The notes beneath the pieces were generated by a model, which was given only the letters and a program-made list of their open reading frames with translations, had not been told where the DNA came from and searched no databases. This document shows, one piece after another, positions 52,706 to 62,314 of a stretch of DNA of 64,000 nt (positions within the stretch are counted from its first letter, which is position 1; each line of letters begins with the position of its first letter). A program made the position numbers and the translations under genes. The stretch is from Emticicia aquatilis (lineage in GTDB: Bacteria > Bacteroidota > Bacteroidia > Cytophagales > Spirosomataceae): NCBI RefSeq assembly GCF_014644295.1, contig NZ_BMKK01000003.1, forward strand, positions 496,001-560,000, written 5' to 3'.

Positions 52706-53212
52706 ATGGCAAAAGCACAAATAAGGCTCGCTTTCAGAATAGTAATCAATAAAGACTCGCAATCTCGTTGGGAAAAATACGTTTGGGATAGCACTTATCA
52801 AGAGTTTTTGATGCAATCGCAACTGTACAATGATGCAGAAAATCCGTGGATGACTTTCAAACAATTATTGAGTAGAAATGAAAAAGCCGAACAGCTACAT
52901 TTTTTGGTAAGCATGGCGGCACATCCGTATCTTTTGCAGTGGAAAGGACTAACTTACCCGATGCCCGATGTATTGGGTAATAATTATATGCCCTTCCAAA
53001 ATTACCGACTTGATATTATTGATTCGAGTATAAAAGATAAAAATGCTCACGAAATAGGCATTACTTTTTATTCGCCTTTGCTGACGTTGGTTGATATTGT
53101 TGAAGGTCACTACTTGGTTTCGACTAACGAAAATATCTATGAGGGAGTAGAAACCACAATGTACAAGATGCAGCCACGTCTTTCGATAGTTTATTATAAA
53201 CCGCTTGAGTAG
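52706..53212 (+). CDS. Hypothetical protein, 168 aa
   Basis: I do not recognise this family. The protein has no signal peptide or membrane span. It starts MAKAQIRLAFRIVINKDSQSRW and ends YKMQPRLSIVYYKPLE, with alternating predicted strands and helices and several aromatic pairs. It ends 1 bp before the stop codon of the convergent tamB gene, so the 3' ends are tightly packed with no room for a separate terminator. It is a real gene by length and clean context. Confidence 0.65.
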   Translation: MAKAQIRLAFRIVINKDSQSRWEKYVWDSTYQEFLMQSQLYNDAENPWMTFKQLLSRNEKAEQLHFLVSMAAHPYLLQWKGLTYPMPDVLGNNYMPFQNYRLDIIDSSIKDKNAHEIGITFYSPLLTLVDIVEGHYLVSTNENIYEGVETTMYKMQPRLSIVYYKPLE

Positions 53213-53213
53213 A

Positions 53214-56200
53214 TTAAGGTTTGCTTTGGGTAACAAGTTTACTTTCTGGCTTTTTGCTCGAAATACCCATCGGTAAATCTTTAATTTCTTTCTTTTTGAA
53301 GATAGTATTGAAACTGCGAGTATGCTGCAAACTCACACCATTGACCGAGACGTTACTATTGAAATTGTAGTAATAGTTCGGTACACTGCGGCTATAAGCT
53401 TTCAATCTCCACGAACCATCTTGGCTTAAAAGCCACTCAACTTCGCCACCGTAGAAATAGTTATTGGTGGTTTGACCTTCGTTTTGCAGAATCGTATTAT
53501 TGAGACTTACCTTAATATTATTCCCGAATTTGTACGAGAAATTGAGCTGTGTATTATTAATCAAACTTTGGCGGAGATTATTTAAGTTTCCTTTGCCAAA
53601 CTGCACCGCAACTTCCAAATTAGGGTCAATTTTTGAAGCAATATTTCCGAGTTGATTCGTCAAAATTCCACTGACATTATCAAGTAATAGTTGCGTATCA
53701 AGGGCATCTTTGAAACTATTATCATTGAAGAGCCTATTCAATGCCGTAATACCCACAAAGTTATTATTGCGTAATTGTTCGTCGTCGTGAAGACGTTGCT
53801 CAAAAGCAATCACTTGCGGTTGGAGGTTCAGCGGAATTCGACGTTGATTAAATTTAATATCAAATTTGGTTGTAGGCTTCATCAGTTTGTCGGTTAGCAT
53901 GATTGATGCCACAACTGGATAAAGTGTATTCAATTCAGAAGAATTAGCCGTTGTGCTGGTAGCAATACCATTCAATGATACATTAGCTGTGTAACTCGCA
54001 CCAATGTTAATATCGGCATCGTAAGGGTCGCCCGACCACAAAATTCTGCTACCTTCCGAAATATCAAACTTTCTTAGTTTTGAGATATTCTGTAAGCTGA
54101 AATCATATTTCCCACTTTTAATCGTGTAAGGTCCCGACATCGTGAAGCCCCCACGAGTATCATATTCGATGCTAATATTGCCATTCCCAATGGCATTGAG
54201 TTGGTCTTGGTTTGTACGGTCAAAGATTACTATACATTCGGCATCGGGTGTAATTGTGAAGTTGAAAGCCATTTTCAGCCCTCCTTCACTACGCACAACA
54301 GTATCTTTCTTAACAATATTATCTGCGTTTTTTTGCGTGTTTTTACTCACAAATGTAATACCTTGCTCTTCGGTATTCACGGTTGTTTCTCCATCAAGTG
54401 GAATCGTAATTCTTGTGCCTTTTTTGCTCGTTAGATTGGCCGAAATATTCACATTATTTAAATCACCCGTAATGTGCAAATCACCCGTTGTGATGCCCGT
54501 TCCGTAGAAATCTTCGTTGTCTCTGATGCCTGTGTTCATGATTTTGAAGCCATCACGACCTCTCATATAGGCATGAATACCCAACATGAAGTTTCCACCA
54601 CCACCGTTAAAAATACCACCTTCCAACTCTGCAATATTGCCATTTTGAGCGGCATCTCTCACCTTGAAGCCTTTGGCTGCTACAAATCCTTCTTCATTGA
54701 AATTCAATTGGTCGTCAAAATACAAATAAGAGTTTAGTGCATTGATGCGTAAAACCCCTTTCTCAAAATCAACTCCACCTCTAATAATTGGGTCGTTGGC
54801 ATTACCTCTTACGGTAAGCGTACCGCTCGCATAACCACCAATATTCGAGAAAATATCATCGACAAACGACTCAAAAATTTCCAAATTGGTTTTCTTCAAA
54901 GTTGCTTTCAGATTGAGTGGGTTGCGGTCGTCTTTTGGGTCGTAAGTTCCCGAAACTCTAAAGATTTCGTTATTGATTCTGATAATATTTCCGTTGATAT
55001 TGAGGCGTTGTTTTAGGTTATCCCAAAGGGCTTCGCTTGAAATTGTACCTATCAAAATATTCTTGTAAATCAATTCGTCAATGCCAAAACTACTCGTCAC
55101 GATGGCGTCATCGTAAATATCTCGCATCGTGAGTTTACCGTTTACGATTCCTTTGAGGTCGAGGTCAGAAAGGGGTTTAAGGGTTTGTAAATCAAAATCA
55201 CGAATATCAATAAACGATTCGACCGTAGAGTCGGGCGAAAACGAACCATTCAATGAAATGCTTTGGTTTTGGTTCGATAACGCCACATCTTGGAAACAAA
55301 TATCATCGTTTTGGATATTGATTAAGTTGTTTTTACCCAACATCCATTGGCTACCCAGTAGGTCGAGCTTGGTGTTTTTGGGATTGAAAGTAATATCGAA
55401 TCCTTCTGATAAAAATGCCAATTTTCCGAAAATCTGAGCTTTGTTTGAGCTGTTTTGTTGTTTGATTCGCCCGTCAAATTCAATGACATTTCCCTGTCCC
55501 CACATTCCAGCAACTTCAATTTTTTCGGTCGGGGTCATATCGCCCAACTTTTGAGTAGCCGAATTGAAAATCAACGAGGTCAAAATCTTTGGAGAAGTGG
55601 CTTCTTTGGAAGTATTAAAATCAAGGTCGTTGCCATAAAAAGCCAAAGTTCCGTAGCGAAGCGTGTCAATTTTTCCTGCCAAAGATAACTCAGCCGTATT
55701 TCTGATATTTAGATTGCCGCTTAATTCTGTACCATAAGAAACATAAATATCGGGGTAGAAATAAGCAAAAAATGGGTCAGATTTCTTGAACGTTACTTTA
55801 TAATCTAACTGATATTTATTGGCCACATCGGCATACGGCAACTGGGCGTAATAATCAAGGCGAGTTTGCTCTTTATCGTAGAAATATTGGGTATATTCTT
55901 TCGATAAACGAGTAACATCGGCAATGACCTTGCTCGGGGTAAATTTTCCCGAAATATCAACATTGAAAAACTCAGATAGCAGGCTTATTTTTCTGGAATT
56001 ATCCGATAACTCTGAAGTGACAAAAAGCGAGTCAATACCCAATTGGCGTTTGTCATATTGCAAAACGGTATTCAATAATTTTGCTTCGCCGAGCCAATTA
56101 TCCAATTCGTTTCCTTGAAAATTAAGGTTGATTTCGGAGCGAAGTTTTACATCGTTTTTCGAATAACCGAGTGGTCGCAGATTGGCATTTTGCACAATTC

Positions 56201-57929
56201 CGTGAATATCAAATTTATTCAATGCCTTTGCAAAATCTACTTTTCCGCTCACATTAAAGGCCAAATTTGTGTCTTTTACGCTCACTTTTCCATCAAAAAG
56301 CGATTGGCTCATTTTGCCATCGACATAAATATTTTTGAAGTCGTAGCCATTGAACCAAATGCGGTCAACTTTCCCATCGAAATCAAGGGCGGCATCTTTG
56401 ATAGTAAAACCTTTACCTTTGATTTTTCCAGCAAATGAGAGTTTTTGTAAGTATTCAGATTCTTCAACAAACTGCCCCAAATCAAAGTTTTCAACACTAA
56501 GCGAGCCATCGTAAGTTGGTAATGCACCATTGTTTGGCAATTTCATTTTGATTTTTCCACCCACATTTCCCATCGCTGATTTTACGTAGGCATCGGTTTC
56601 AAAATCGTTATAAACGCCTTTAAAATTTCCCGCAAAATTAACTACCCCAAACTTATGCACTTGCGAATGATAAAGTGAATCGCCCACGTACTGACGAGCG
56701 TCTTCGGCGTCAATTTGGCTGAGCTTCCAGTTCAAATCCATGTCGGCTTTATACAAATCGGGTAGATGCTTGAAGGCAATGTCGCCATCGAGGAAGCTAT
56801 TTTTACCAAATTTTAGGTTAAAACCTTTCACTTTAAAATCATGCACCGTTCCTTTGAAATCGCCATTGAGTAGGTAAGTTTCTCGATAAGCATACATATC
56901 TGTTGCGAATCTTCCAAGGTCTTGAGCGTCGATTTCGCAATCTTTCAAATTGCCAATCATGACCACTTTTTCGTTGAAATCACCAAAGTCTCGTGGACTG
57001 TCATAATTGAAAACAACCGAATTTCGGAGGGTTGAATTATTGATTTTTGCATACAAATCATTCAACCGCATTGATCTACGAGAATAGAAGAAATTGGTGT
57101 TTAACTGCTTGATTGTGAGGTCACTACGGCGTTCTACTCCTTGCATATTCTTTAGACCGAACGTAATCGTATCACCCATGATGAAGAAGTTCTTGATGTT
57201 TCCGTGTAAGTTATTGACCGTGAAGTTATTATAGTCAAACTCTTCTTTTGGGAAACGTGCTTCTTCGGGGTCGGCCAACGTGAAAGTGCCATCTTGAATG
57301 TAGGCTTCATCAATCGTAAATGGCGTATTGTGTTCTCCTTTTAATCGGTGTGTAGTATCACTCGGAGCGGTCAACTCTTCAATTCTGGCAAGCCATTTAT
57401 CAATATTCAAATCGCCATCGGGTTCGTAAATAAGTTTTACTCTTGGATTACGAATCATTACGTAATCAAGGTTATTATCAAAGGTCAGAATCTTTTCCCA
57501 ACTGAAATCAAAATTTGTTTTGCAGTTGACGTAGAGTTCTTTCACGAAAATCATTTCACGGTTTTTGTGGTCGTAAATCGTGATGTTTTCGAGCGTAATT
57601 TCATCGAACCAAGTCATTCGAGCCTTTTCGATGGTTACTTTCGAGCCTAATTTTTGGGATAATAATTCGGTGGCTTTTTGTAAAGTAGTAGTCTGAAATT
57701 GTGGCAATTGCATGGCGTAAAATACCAGTCCAAAACCCAATAATAATTGCAGCAGAATCGTTGTAATGGCTCGTTTTGAGTAATAACCCCAAACCAAGCT
57801 ACCCAATAAAAGAGCAATCAGAATAAGTAAAGTTTTGGGTACGGGCGTAAACACTAACAAGCCACTCATCATCGCAACAACGATGAGAGAAATAAGCGTG
57901 AGAGTGATTATTTTTATAACTTTACCCAT
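53214..57929 (-). CDS. tamB: TamB-family translocation/assembly module protein
   Basis: A very long protein (1571 residues from ATG 57929; the upstream TTG at 57941 lies in a repeat). The N-terminus has two or three membrane segments (~5-70). A long beta-rich body follows with many AsmA/TamB-like repeats, and the conserved C-terminal DUF490/TamB domain (~1150-1530) shows GYASGTLTVRGNANDPIIRGGVDF and YDTRGGFTMSGPYTIKSGKYDF. TamB proteins form a hydrophobic groove across the periplasm and help outer-membrane protein or lipid transport. No tamA-like Omp85 gene is adjacent. A small hairpin overlaps its start region. Confidence 0.9.
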   Translation of the reverse strand: MGKVIKIITLTLISLIVVAMMSGLLVFTPVPKTLLILIALLLGSLVWGYYSKRAITTILLQLLLGFGLVFYAMQLPQFQTTTLQKATELLSQKLGSKVTIEKARMTWFDEITLENITIYDHKNREMIFVKELYVNCKTNFDFSWEKILTFDNNLDYVMIRNPRVKLIYEPDGDLNIDKWLARIEELTAPSDTTHRLKGEHNTPFTIDEAYIQDGTFTLADPEEARFPKEEFDYNNFTVNNLHGNIKNFFIMGDTITFGLKNMQGVERRSDLTIKQLNTNFFYSRRSMRLNDLYAKINNSTLRNSVVFNYDSPRDFGDFNEKVVMIGNLKDCEIDAQDLGRFATDMYAYRETYLLNGDFKGTVHDFKVKGFNLKFGKNSFLDGDIAFKHLPDLYKADMDLNWKLSQIDAEDARQYVGDSLYHSQVHKFGVVNFAGNFKGVYNDFETDAYVKSAMGNVGGKIKMKLPNNGALPTYDGSLSVENFDLGQFVEESEYLQKLSFAGKIKGKGFTIKDAALDFDGKVDRIWFNGYDFKNIYVDGKMSQSLFDGKVSVKDTNLAFNVSGKVDFAKALNKFDIHGIVQNANLRPLGYSKNDVKLRSEINLNFQGNELDNWLGEAKLLNTVLQYDKRQLGIDSLFVTSELSDNSRKISLLSEFFNVDISGKFTPSKVIADVTRLSKEYTQYFYDKEQTRLDYYAQLPYADVANKYQLDYKVTFKKSDPFFAYFYPDIYVSYGTELSGNLNIRNTAELSLAGKIDTLRYGTLAFYGNDLDFNTSKEATSPKILTSLIFNSATQKLGDMTPTEKIEVAGMWGQGNVIEFDGRIKQQNSSNKAQIFGKLAFLSEGFDITFNPKNTKLDLLGSQWMLGKNNLINIQNDDICFQDVALSNQNQSISLNGSFSPDSTVESFIDIRDFDLQTLKPLSDLDLKGIVNGKLTMRDIYDDAIVTSSFGIDELIYKNILIGTISSEALWDNLKQRLNINGNIIRINNEIFRVSGTYDPKDDRNPLNLKATLKKTNLEIFESFVDDIFSNIGGYASGTLTVRGNANDPIIRGGVDFEKGVLRINALNSYLYFDDQLNFNEEGFVAAKGFKVRDAAQNGNIAELEGGIFNGGGGNFMLGIHAYMRGRDGFKIMNTGIRDNEDFYGTGITTGDLHITGDLNNVNISANLTSKKGTRITIPLDGETTVNTEEQGITFVSKNTQKNADNIVKKDTVVRSEGGLKMAFNFTITPDAECIVIFDRTNQDQLNAIGNGNISIEYDTRGGFTMSGPYTIKSGKYDFSLQNISKLRKFDISEGSRILWSGDPYDADINIGASYTANVSLNGIATSTTANSSELNTLYPVVASIMLTDKLMKPTTKFDIKFNQRRIPLNLQPQVIAFEQRLHDDEQLRNNNFVGITALNRLFNDNSFKDALDTQLLLDNVSGILTNQLGNIASKIDPNLEVAVQFGKGNLNNLRQSLINNTQLNFSYKFGNNIKVSLNNTILQNEGQTTNNYFYGGEVEWLLSQDGSWRLKAYSRSVPNYYYNFNSNVSVNGVSLQHTRSFNTIFKKKEIKDLPMGISSKKPESKLVTQSKP

Positions 57930-57933
57930 TTGG

Positions 57934-57957
57934 TAGAGCAAGTTTCTATCTTGCTTC
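57934..57957. repeat. Hairpin unit abutting the tamB start codon
   Basis: AGCAAG (57937-57942) and CTTGCT (57950-57955) form a stem. The unit GTAGAGCAAGTTTCTATCTT (from 57934) is similar to the element at 50901 (GTAGGACAGATTTCTAACCT). On the transcript it ends about 5 nt before the tamB ATG. Confidence 0.65.
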
Positions 57958-58033
57958 GTTTCAATTTATTTAAGCACAATTCGGAGAGTTGTGTTACAAA
58001 TAGTGTTAATTTTGTGTTTTATTTCAAAAAATT

Positions 58034-58080
58034 AGGTCTGTGGACTGTTGTCTGTTGACTGGGCGGCATTCCGCCGTGGA
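58034..58080 (+). repeat. GTCTGTGGACTG/GGCGG-CCGCC element before tsaD
   Basis: Repeated CTGTGGACTG / CTGTTGACTG words are followed by the small palindrome GGCGG-catt-CCGCC, directly before the tsaD ATG. It looks like one of the small intergenic repeats of this genome placed in a leader region. Confidence 0.5.
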
Positions 58081-58082
58081 CT

Positions 58083-59084
58083 ATGAATATTTTAGCAATC
58101 GAATCTTCGTGCGACGATACGTCGGCCGCTGTTATTTCTAACGGTAAAATCTGCTCCAACATTGTAGCTGGGCAGCTAATTCATGAACTTTATGGAGGCG
58201 TTGTACCTGAGCTTGCCTCCCGAGCTCACCAACAACACATCGTTAGAGTGGTTGACAAGGCCATACAAGTTGCGAATATAACAAAAAAAGACCTAAATGC
58301 CATAGCTTTTACTCGTGGGCCGGGACTTTTAGGCTCTTTGTTGGTCGGAACATCGTTTGCAAAAGCAATGGCTTTAGCTCTCGAAATTCCCTTGATTGAG
58401 GTCAATCACATGCAAGCCCACGTGCTGGCTCACTTCATTGACGAACCTCGTCCAGCCTTTCCATTTTTGTGTTTGACCGTCAGTGGCGGACACACCCAGA
58501 TTGTACTTATCAAAGACCATGCTACAATGGAAGTTTTGGGCGAAACACAAGACGATGCCGTTGGTGAAGCCTTCGATAAAACCGCAAAATTGCTCGGTCT
58601 TCCTTACCCTGGTGGCCCACTGGTAGACAAACACGCTAAGCTGGGAAATCCGTTGGCGTATGAATTTCCTTTGTCTGAAATGCCACAATATAATTTTTCG
58701 TTTAGTGGTATAAAAACTTCTATTTTGTACTTTTTGAAGAAGAAAGTTGCCGAGAACCCGAACTTTGTGGCCGAAAACTTAAATGATATTTGTGCCAGTG
58801 TGCAGCATACGTTGGTGCGAATGGTGCTACAAAAACTACGCCGTGCGGCACGTGAACTGAATATAAAAGAGGTGGCGATTGCAGGTGGAGTTTCGGCCAA
58901 TTCAGGACTAAGAAAAACTTTGCACGAAATGGGCGAGAAGGAAGGTTGGAATGTATATATCCCCGATTTTCAGTATTGTACCGATAACGCAGGCATGATT
59001 GCAATGGCAGCACATTTCAAATACCTAAAAGGAGATTTTTCAAGTCAAGATGTTAGTCCATTGCCGAGAATGGAGTGGGGGTGA
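58083..59084 (+). CDS. tsaD: tRNA N6-adenosine threonylcarbamoyltransferase TsaD
   Basis: A 333-residue cytoplasmic protein with the conserved TsaD/Kae1 signature. It starts MNILAIESSCDDTSAAV and has GVVPELASRAHQQH, FTRGPGLLGSLLVG, the metal-binding HMQAHVLAHF (~109-118), TVSGGHTQ, DDAVGEAFDKTAKLLGLPYPGGP, VAGGVSANS-like AIAGGVSANSGLR and a C-terminal TDNAGMIA. It transfers the threonylcarbamoyl group to A37 of ANN-reading tRNAs. Length is normal for the family. The preceding repeat element sits in its leader. Confidence 0.98.
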   Translation: MNILAIESSCDDTSAAVISNGKICSNIVAGQLIHELYGGVVPELASRAHQQHIVRVVDKAIQVANITKKDLNAIAFTRGPGLLGSLLVGTSFAKAMALALEIPLIEVNHMQAHVLAHFIDEPRPAFPFLCLTVSGGHTQIVLIKDHATMEVLGETQDDAVGEAFDKTAKLLGLPYPGGPLVDKHAKLGNPLAYEFPLSEMPQYNFSFSGIKTSILYFLKKKVAENPNFVAENLNDICASVQHTLVRMVLQKLRRAARELNIKEVAIAGGVSANSGLRKTLHEMGEKEGWNVYIPDFQYCTDNAGMIAMAAHFKYLKGDFSSQDVSPLPRMEWG

Positions 59085-59181
59085 GCGAACGCTTCACATG
59101 ACCGTTCCCTTAATTTTCAGATAAATCTTTGGAGGGTAGATGGTTTGCTCATACCTTTAATGAGTAAAACCTTTTTAGGGT

Positions 59182-60030
59182 ATGATTTTCAAGCATATTA
59201 CACCGTCGGCACATCTTCAATCATTTGTAAAAAGGTATTTACTGATACATTTTAAAGTAAATGACCCAAATATTTCATTTATAAAACCCTATACACCTTC
59301 GCCCGAACAATGCCTCACGTTTGACCCTCGAAATACAATTAAAAGTGTCAATGAGCAAACTGCTGAGGTAGTCAATCGTACGGCTAATTATATATCTGGT
59401 CAGCAAATTTCAAGGTTAAACTTGCATATCCCGAATGACTATTTGATGTTTAAAATCGTTTTTCAACCTGGTGCAATGTATCAAATTTTTGGTGTGCCGC
59501 TGGCATTGATGACAGACCAGCATTTTGATACAGAAAGTGTAATCGGTAACGAAATGAAAGGTATTAACGAACAAATGGCTAATGCTGAATCGTACCAAAC
59601 CATTGTGGATATTGCCGAAAAGTATCTGTGGCGAAAGATTAAAAATAGAAAAAAAGAGGCGAATGCAGTAGATAAAATAGGGGCTATTTTGATTGATAAT
59701 CCAACAAGTTTTTCGTTAGATTGGCTCGCTGACCAAGCTTGTTGGAGTCCACGTAATTTGGAGCGGCAGTTCATTGAGCGGATTGGTATTAGTCCTAAGT
59801 TATTATCTCGAATTAGTCGGTTTGATAAAGCTTTTTTACTAAAACAGCAGAATCCAACGCTTGATTGGTTATCAGTAGCTATTCAGACAGGCTACAATGA
59901 TTATCAACACTTAGTGAAAGATTTCAAGTATTTTGCGGGTGTAACGCCCAAAGTAATGTTGGCAATTGACCAAAACTCTCCTGAACGAACCTTGGGGCTT
60001 CTTCCTGATGTATACACATCTTCTCGTTAG
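59182..60030 (+). CDS. AraC-family transcriptional regulator
   Basis: A 282-residue protein. The N-terminal ~150 residues form a sensor-like domain of the DUF6597 type found in Bacteroidota AraC proteins (PYTPSPEQCLTFDPR, then PGAMYQIFGVPL). A C-terminal AraC double helix-turn-helix follows (~172-262; FSLDWLADQACWSPRNLERQF, then LSVAIQTGYNDYQHLVKDFKYFAGVTPK). The NTF2-like gene follows 83 bp downstream on the same strand and is an obvious possible target, though no operator was identified. Confidence 0.9.
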   Translation: MIFKHITPSAHLQSFVKRYLLIHFKVNDPNISFIKPYTPSPEQCLTFDPRNTIKSVNEQTAEVVNRTANYISGQQISRLNLHIPNDYLMFKIVFQPGAMYQIFGVPLALMTDQHFDTESVIGNEMKGINEQMANAESYQTIVDIAEKYLWRKIKNRKKEANAVDKIGAILIDNPTSFSLDWLADQACWSPRNLERQFIERIGISPKLLSRISRFDKAFLLKQQNPTLDWLSVAIQTGYNDYQHLVKDFKYFAGVTPKVMLAIDQNSPERTLGLLPDVYTSSR

Positions 60031-60113
60031 AAATTCGTCGTTTTTTTACCACTTATTGAAAACAACAATCTATGATATTTGCATCAATATCAAGAAACTA
60101 AACATTTTACTAC

Positions 60114-60560
60114 ATGAAAAAAATTGGATTATTTATAGGTTATGTTTTTTTCTCATTATTGGCAAAAGGTCAAGAGAACAAAGATGAAGCAGAAATCAGA
60201 CGCTTAGAAGATGCTGAGCGTGTAGCAGTTTTAAAACAAGATTTAGTGACTTTGAACAAAATTTGGGATAAAGATTTCACAGTCAATAACCCTGCAAATG
60301 TGATAGTTACTCGTCAACAAGTTGAAGATTTTATCAAGTCGGATGAAATAAAATACGAACGTTTTGATAGAATCGTAGAAAAAATCATCTTTAGAGGAAA
60401 TATTGCTATTGCGATGGGTAATGAAGTGATAAAACCCCTCACAGGACAAAATATTGGGCAGATAATCAATCGCCGATATACCGATATTTGGTTTAAAGAA
60501 AATAAGTCATGGCGAATGCTCGCTCGCCATGCTAATGTGATTGTTGAGATAGGGAAATGA
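60114..60560 (+). CDS. Exported DUF4440/NTF2-like protein
   Basis: A 148-residue protein with a signal peptide (ending LLAKGQ, ~residue 18) and a single NTF2-like domain of the DUF4440 type: EIRRLEDAERVAVLKQDLVTLNKIWDKDF, then RYTDIWFKENKSWRMLARHANVI. Members bind small ligands or act as pseudo-enzymes; substrate unknown. It ends 3 bp before the convergent mtgA gene. The AraC regulator upstream may control it. Confidence 0.88.
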   Translation: MKKIGLFIGYVFFSLLAKGQENKDEAEIRRLEDAERVAVLKQDLVTLNKIWDKDFTVNNPANVIVTRQQVEDFIKSDEIKYERFDRIVEKIIFRGNIAIAMGNEVIKPLTGQNIGQIINRRYTDIWFKENKSWRMLARHANVIVEIGK

Positions 60561-60563
60561 TTC

Positions 60564-61361
60564 TCAAAAACTCCTCAAATCATTGATATAAGCCACGCCA
60601 CCCAATGCACGCATTTGACGAGCAATAGCTGCAGTACGTCGGTTGACATAAGGCCCAGGCTTGGCCGCTGACCACTTGATTGGGCTTGGCAAAACTGCCG
60701 CAATTCGTGCAGCTTGCTGACGAGTTAGATTCTTGGCATTTGTATTAAAATATCTTTTCGAGGCTTCTTCAACGCCAAAAGTCATGCTTCCCATTTCGGC
60801 TACGTTGAGGTAAACTTCCAAGATTCGTTTTTTTCCCCAAATCAATTCTATCAAAACCGTGAAGTAAACTTCAAATATTTTTCGGATATAACTTCTTGAT
60901 TGCCAGAGAAATACGTTTTTGGCGACTTGCTGTGAGAGCGTACTTGCACCACGCAATTTTTTACCTTTGAGATTTTTGCTAAAAGCATTGCTCATGGCTT
61001 CAAAATCGAAACCATTGTGGTCGGGGAAAAGTTGGTCTTCGGCAGCGACCACGGCCAAAGGTGCTTCTTTCGACATATTGGCGTATGATACCCAATCATA
61101 GTAGATTTTGCTGTCTCGGCCATCGGCTATGGCTTCCATTTTGCGAGCAATCATGGTTGAGGTAACAGGTACAGGTACGAATTTGTATAGCACAACCAGT
61201 CCAATCGAAATAGCAAAAAAGTAGAGCGTTATTTTTATAGCCCAATATTTCAGTTTACTTTTCCAATTTGATTTCGCTTTCTTGGAAGCCGTATTTTCTA
61301 TTGGTTTAGGAGTATTTTTTGTCCGAAATGTATTTTTTCCTCCTCTTGGGTCGTTTGCCAT
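60564..61361 (-). CDS. mtgA: Monofunctional peptidoglycan glycosyltransferase MtgA
   Basis: A 265-residue protein with a basic N-terminal tail, one membrane anchor (~42-62, ITLYFFAISIGLVVLYKFV) and a GT51 transglycosylase domain. The motifs seen are EDQLFPDHNGFD (E108 as probable catalytic Glu), LRGASTLSQQVAKNVFL, RKIFEVYFTVLIELIWGKKRILEVYLN and AAVLPSP. There is no transpeptidase domain, so it polymerises lipid II glycan strands only. It lies 45 bp downstream of the PhzF-like gene. Confidence 0.96.
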   Translation of the reverse strand: MANDPRGGKNTFRTKNTPKPIENTASKKAKSNWKSKLKYWAIKITLYFFAISIGLVVLYKFVPVPVTSTMIARKMEAIADGRDSKIYYDWVSYANMSKEAPLAVVAAEDQLFPDHNGFDFEAMSNAFSKNLKGKKLRGASTLSQQVAKNVFLWQSRSYIRKIFEVYFTVLIELIWGKKRILEVYLNVAEMGSMTFGVEEASKRYFNTNAKNLTRQQAARIAAVLPSPIKWSAAKPGPYVNRRTAAIARQMRALGGVAYINDLRSF

Positions 61362-61406
61362 AGCTTTGGTTAGTAATTTACTACAAAAGTCGGAAAGAAT
61401 TTTCTT

Positions 61407-62303
61407 TCAAACAAACCATTTGCCTTGTGCAATCAACTTTGTTTTTCCACCAACTTTCAAACTGAAATCTTGTTTTTCGTTTAATTCACCCTTGATTTGG
61501 ATAAGCGATGGACGCCCCATTTCGTAGCCTTGCTCTACTCGGTAACTGATTTTGTTTGCTTCGTATTTGAGCAAATAGGCAAGCAGACATGAGTTGGCAC
61601 TGCCTGTGGCGGCATCTTCTACAATTTTTTCGTTTTCGTAGCAAAACATTCTTGTATGAAGCTGATTTTCAGCCTTTTCGGTTTCACGAGTGAAAGTAAA
61701 AAATGCCGTTGTAAGCTCATCGGGGGCATTGGTTTTGTATAAATGATTTTCGATCAACCAGTTTTTTACTTGCTCATTGTTGAATCTGATGCGTTGAATA
61801 GCATCAAGATTTTTAAGCGGAAGTATTAGATAAGGAAGCCCAGTTGAAACAACTTCAATAGGAGACGTTTCGTCAATATCTTCGGGTTTTAAACCAAACA
61901 AATTTGCGATTTCTGAATTAAAATTCTTACCGAAAATAGGGTTGTTTATTTCCAGCCAAAGGGTTTCATTATCTTTGATTACTGGTACTTGTCCAATTTT
62001 TAGATTGAGTATAATATTTTGTTTATCAGTGTTTTGAGGGGAATTAAGCAAAATAAAAGCAGTTCCCAAAGTTGGATGCCCCGCAAATGGAACTTCATAT
62101 TCGGGTGTAAAAATTCTCACATCAAATCCACCATTTTTTTCTTCGTCAGCAATGATAAAAGTAGTTTCTTGAAAATTGATTTCACGTGCAATCTTGAGCA
62201 TCATTTCATTGCTCAAACCGCCTGCATTTTCAAAAACTGCTAATTGATTTCCTTGATATTTTTCTTCGGCAAAAACATCAACAATATGAAAATTGAGTAT
62301 CAT
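61407..62303 (-). CDS. PhzF-family isomerase/epimerase-like protein
   Basis: From ATG 62303 this is a 298-residue PhzF-fold protein (a TTG 9 bp upstream is less likely). Family features are the start FHIVDVFAEEKYQGNQLAVF, then EINFQETTFI with the conserved catalytic Glu, EVPFAGHPTLGTAFILL, and the C-terminal EDAATGSANSCLLAYLL. PhzF proteins are diaminopimelate-epimerase-like and catalyse isomerisation; the substrate of this one is unknown. It lies 11 bp after the NHL-repeat lipoprotein gene and before mtgA, so the three may be co-transcribed. Confidence 0.92.
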   Translation of the reverse strand: MILNFHIVDVFAEEKYQGNQLAVFENAGGLSNEMMLKIAREINFQETTFIIADEEKNGGFDVRIFTPEYEVPFAGHPTLGTAFILLNSPQNTDKQNIILNLKIGQVPVIKDNETLWLEINNPIFGKNFNSEIANLFGLKPEDIDETSPIEVVSTGLPYLILPLKNLDAIQRIRFNNEQVKNWLIENHLYKTNAPDELTTAFFTFTRETEKAENQLHTRMFCYENEKIVEDAATGSANSCLLAYLLKYEANKISYRVEQGYEMGRPSLIQIKGELNEKQDFSLKVGGKTKLIAQGKWFV

Positions 62304-62314
62304 AAAAACCAAGT

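Noticed and set aside
53214-57929. Longer tamB start at TTG 57941 and other TTG starts (36236, 50999, 62312, 63376)
   Set aside because: Each extends the protein only by a few odd residues into repeats or before a clean signal peptide; an in-frame ATG gives the expected N-terminus.
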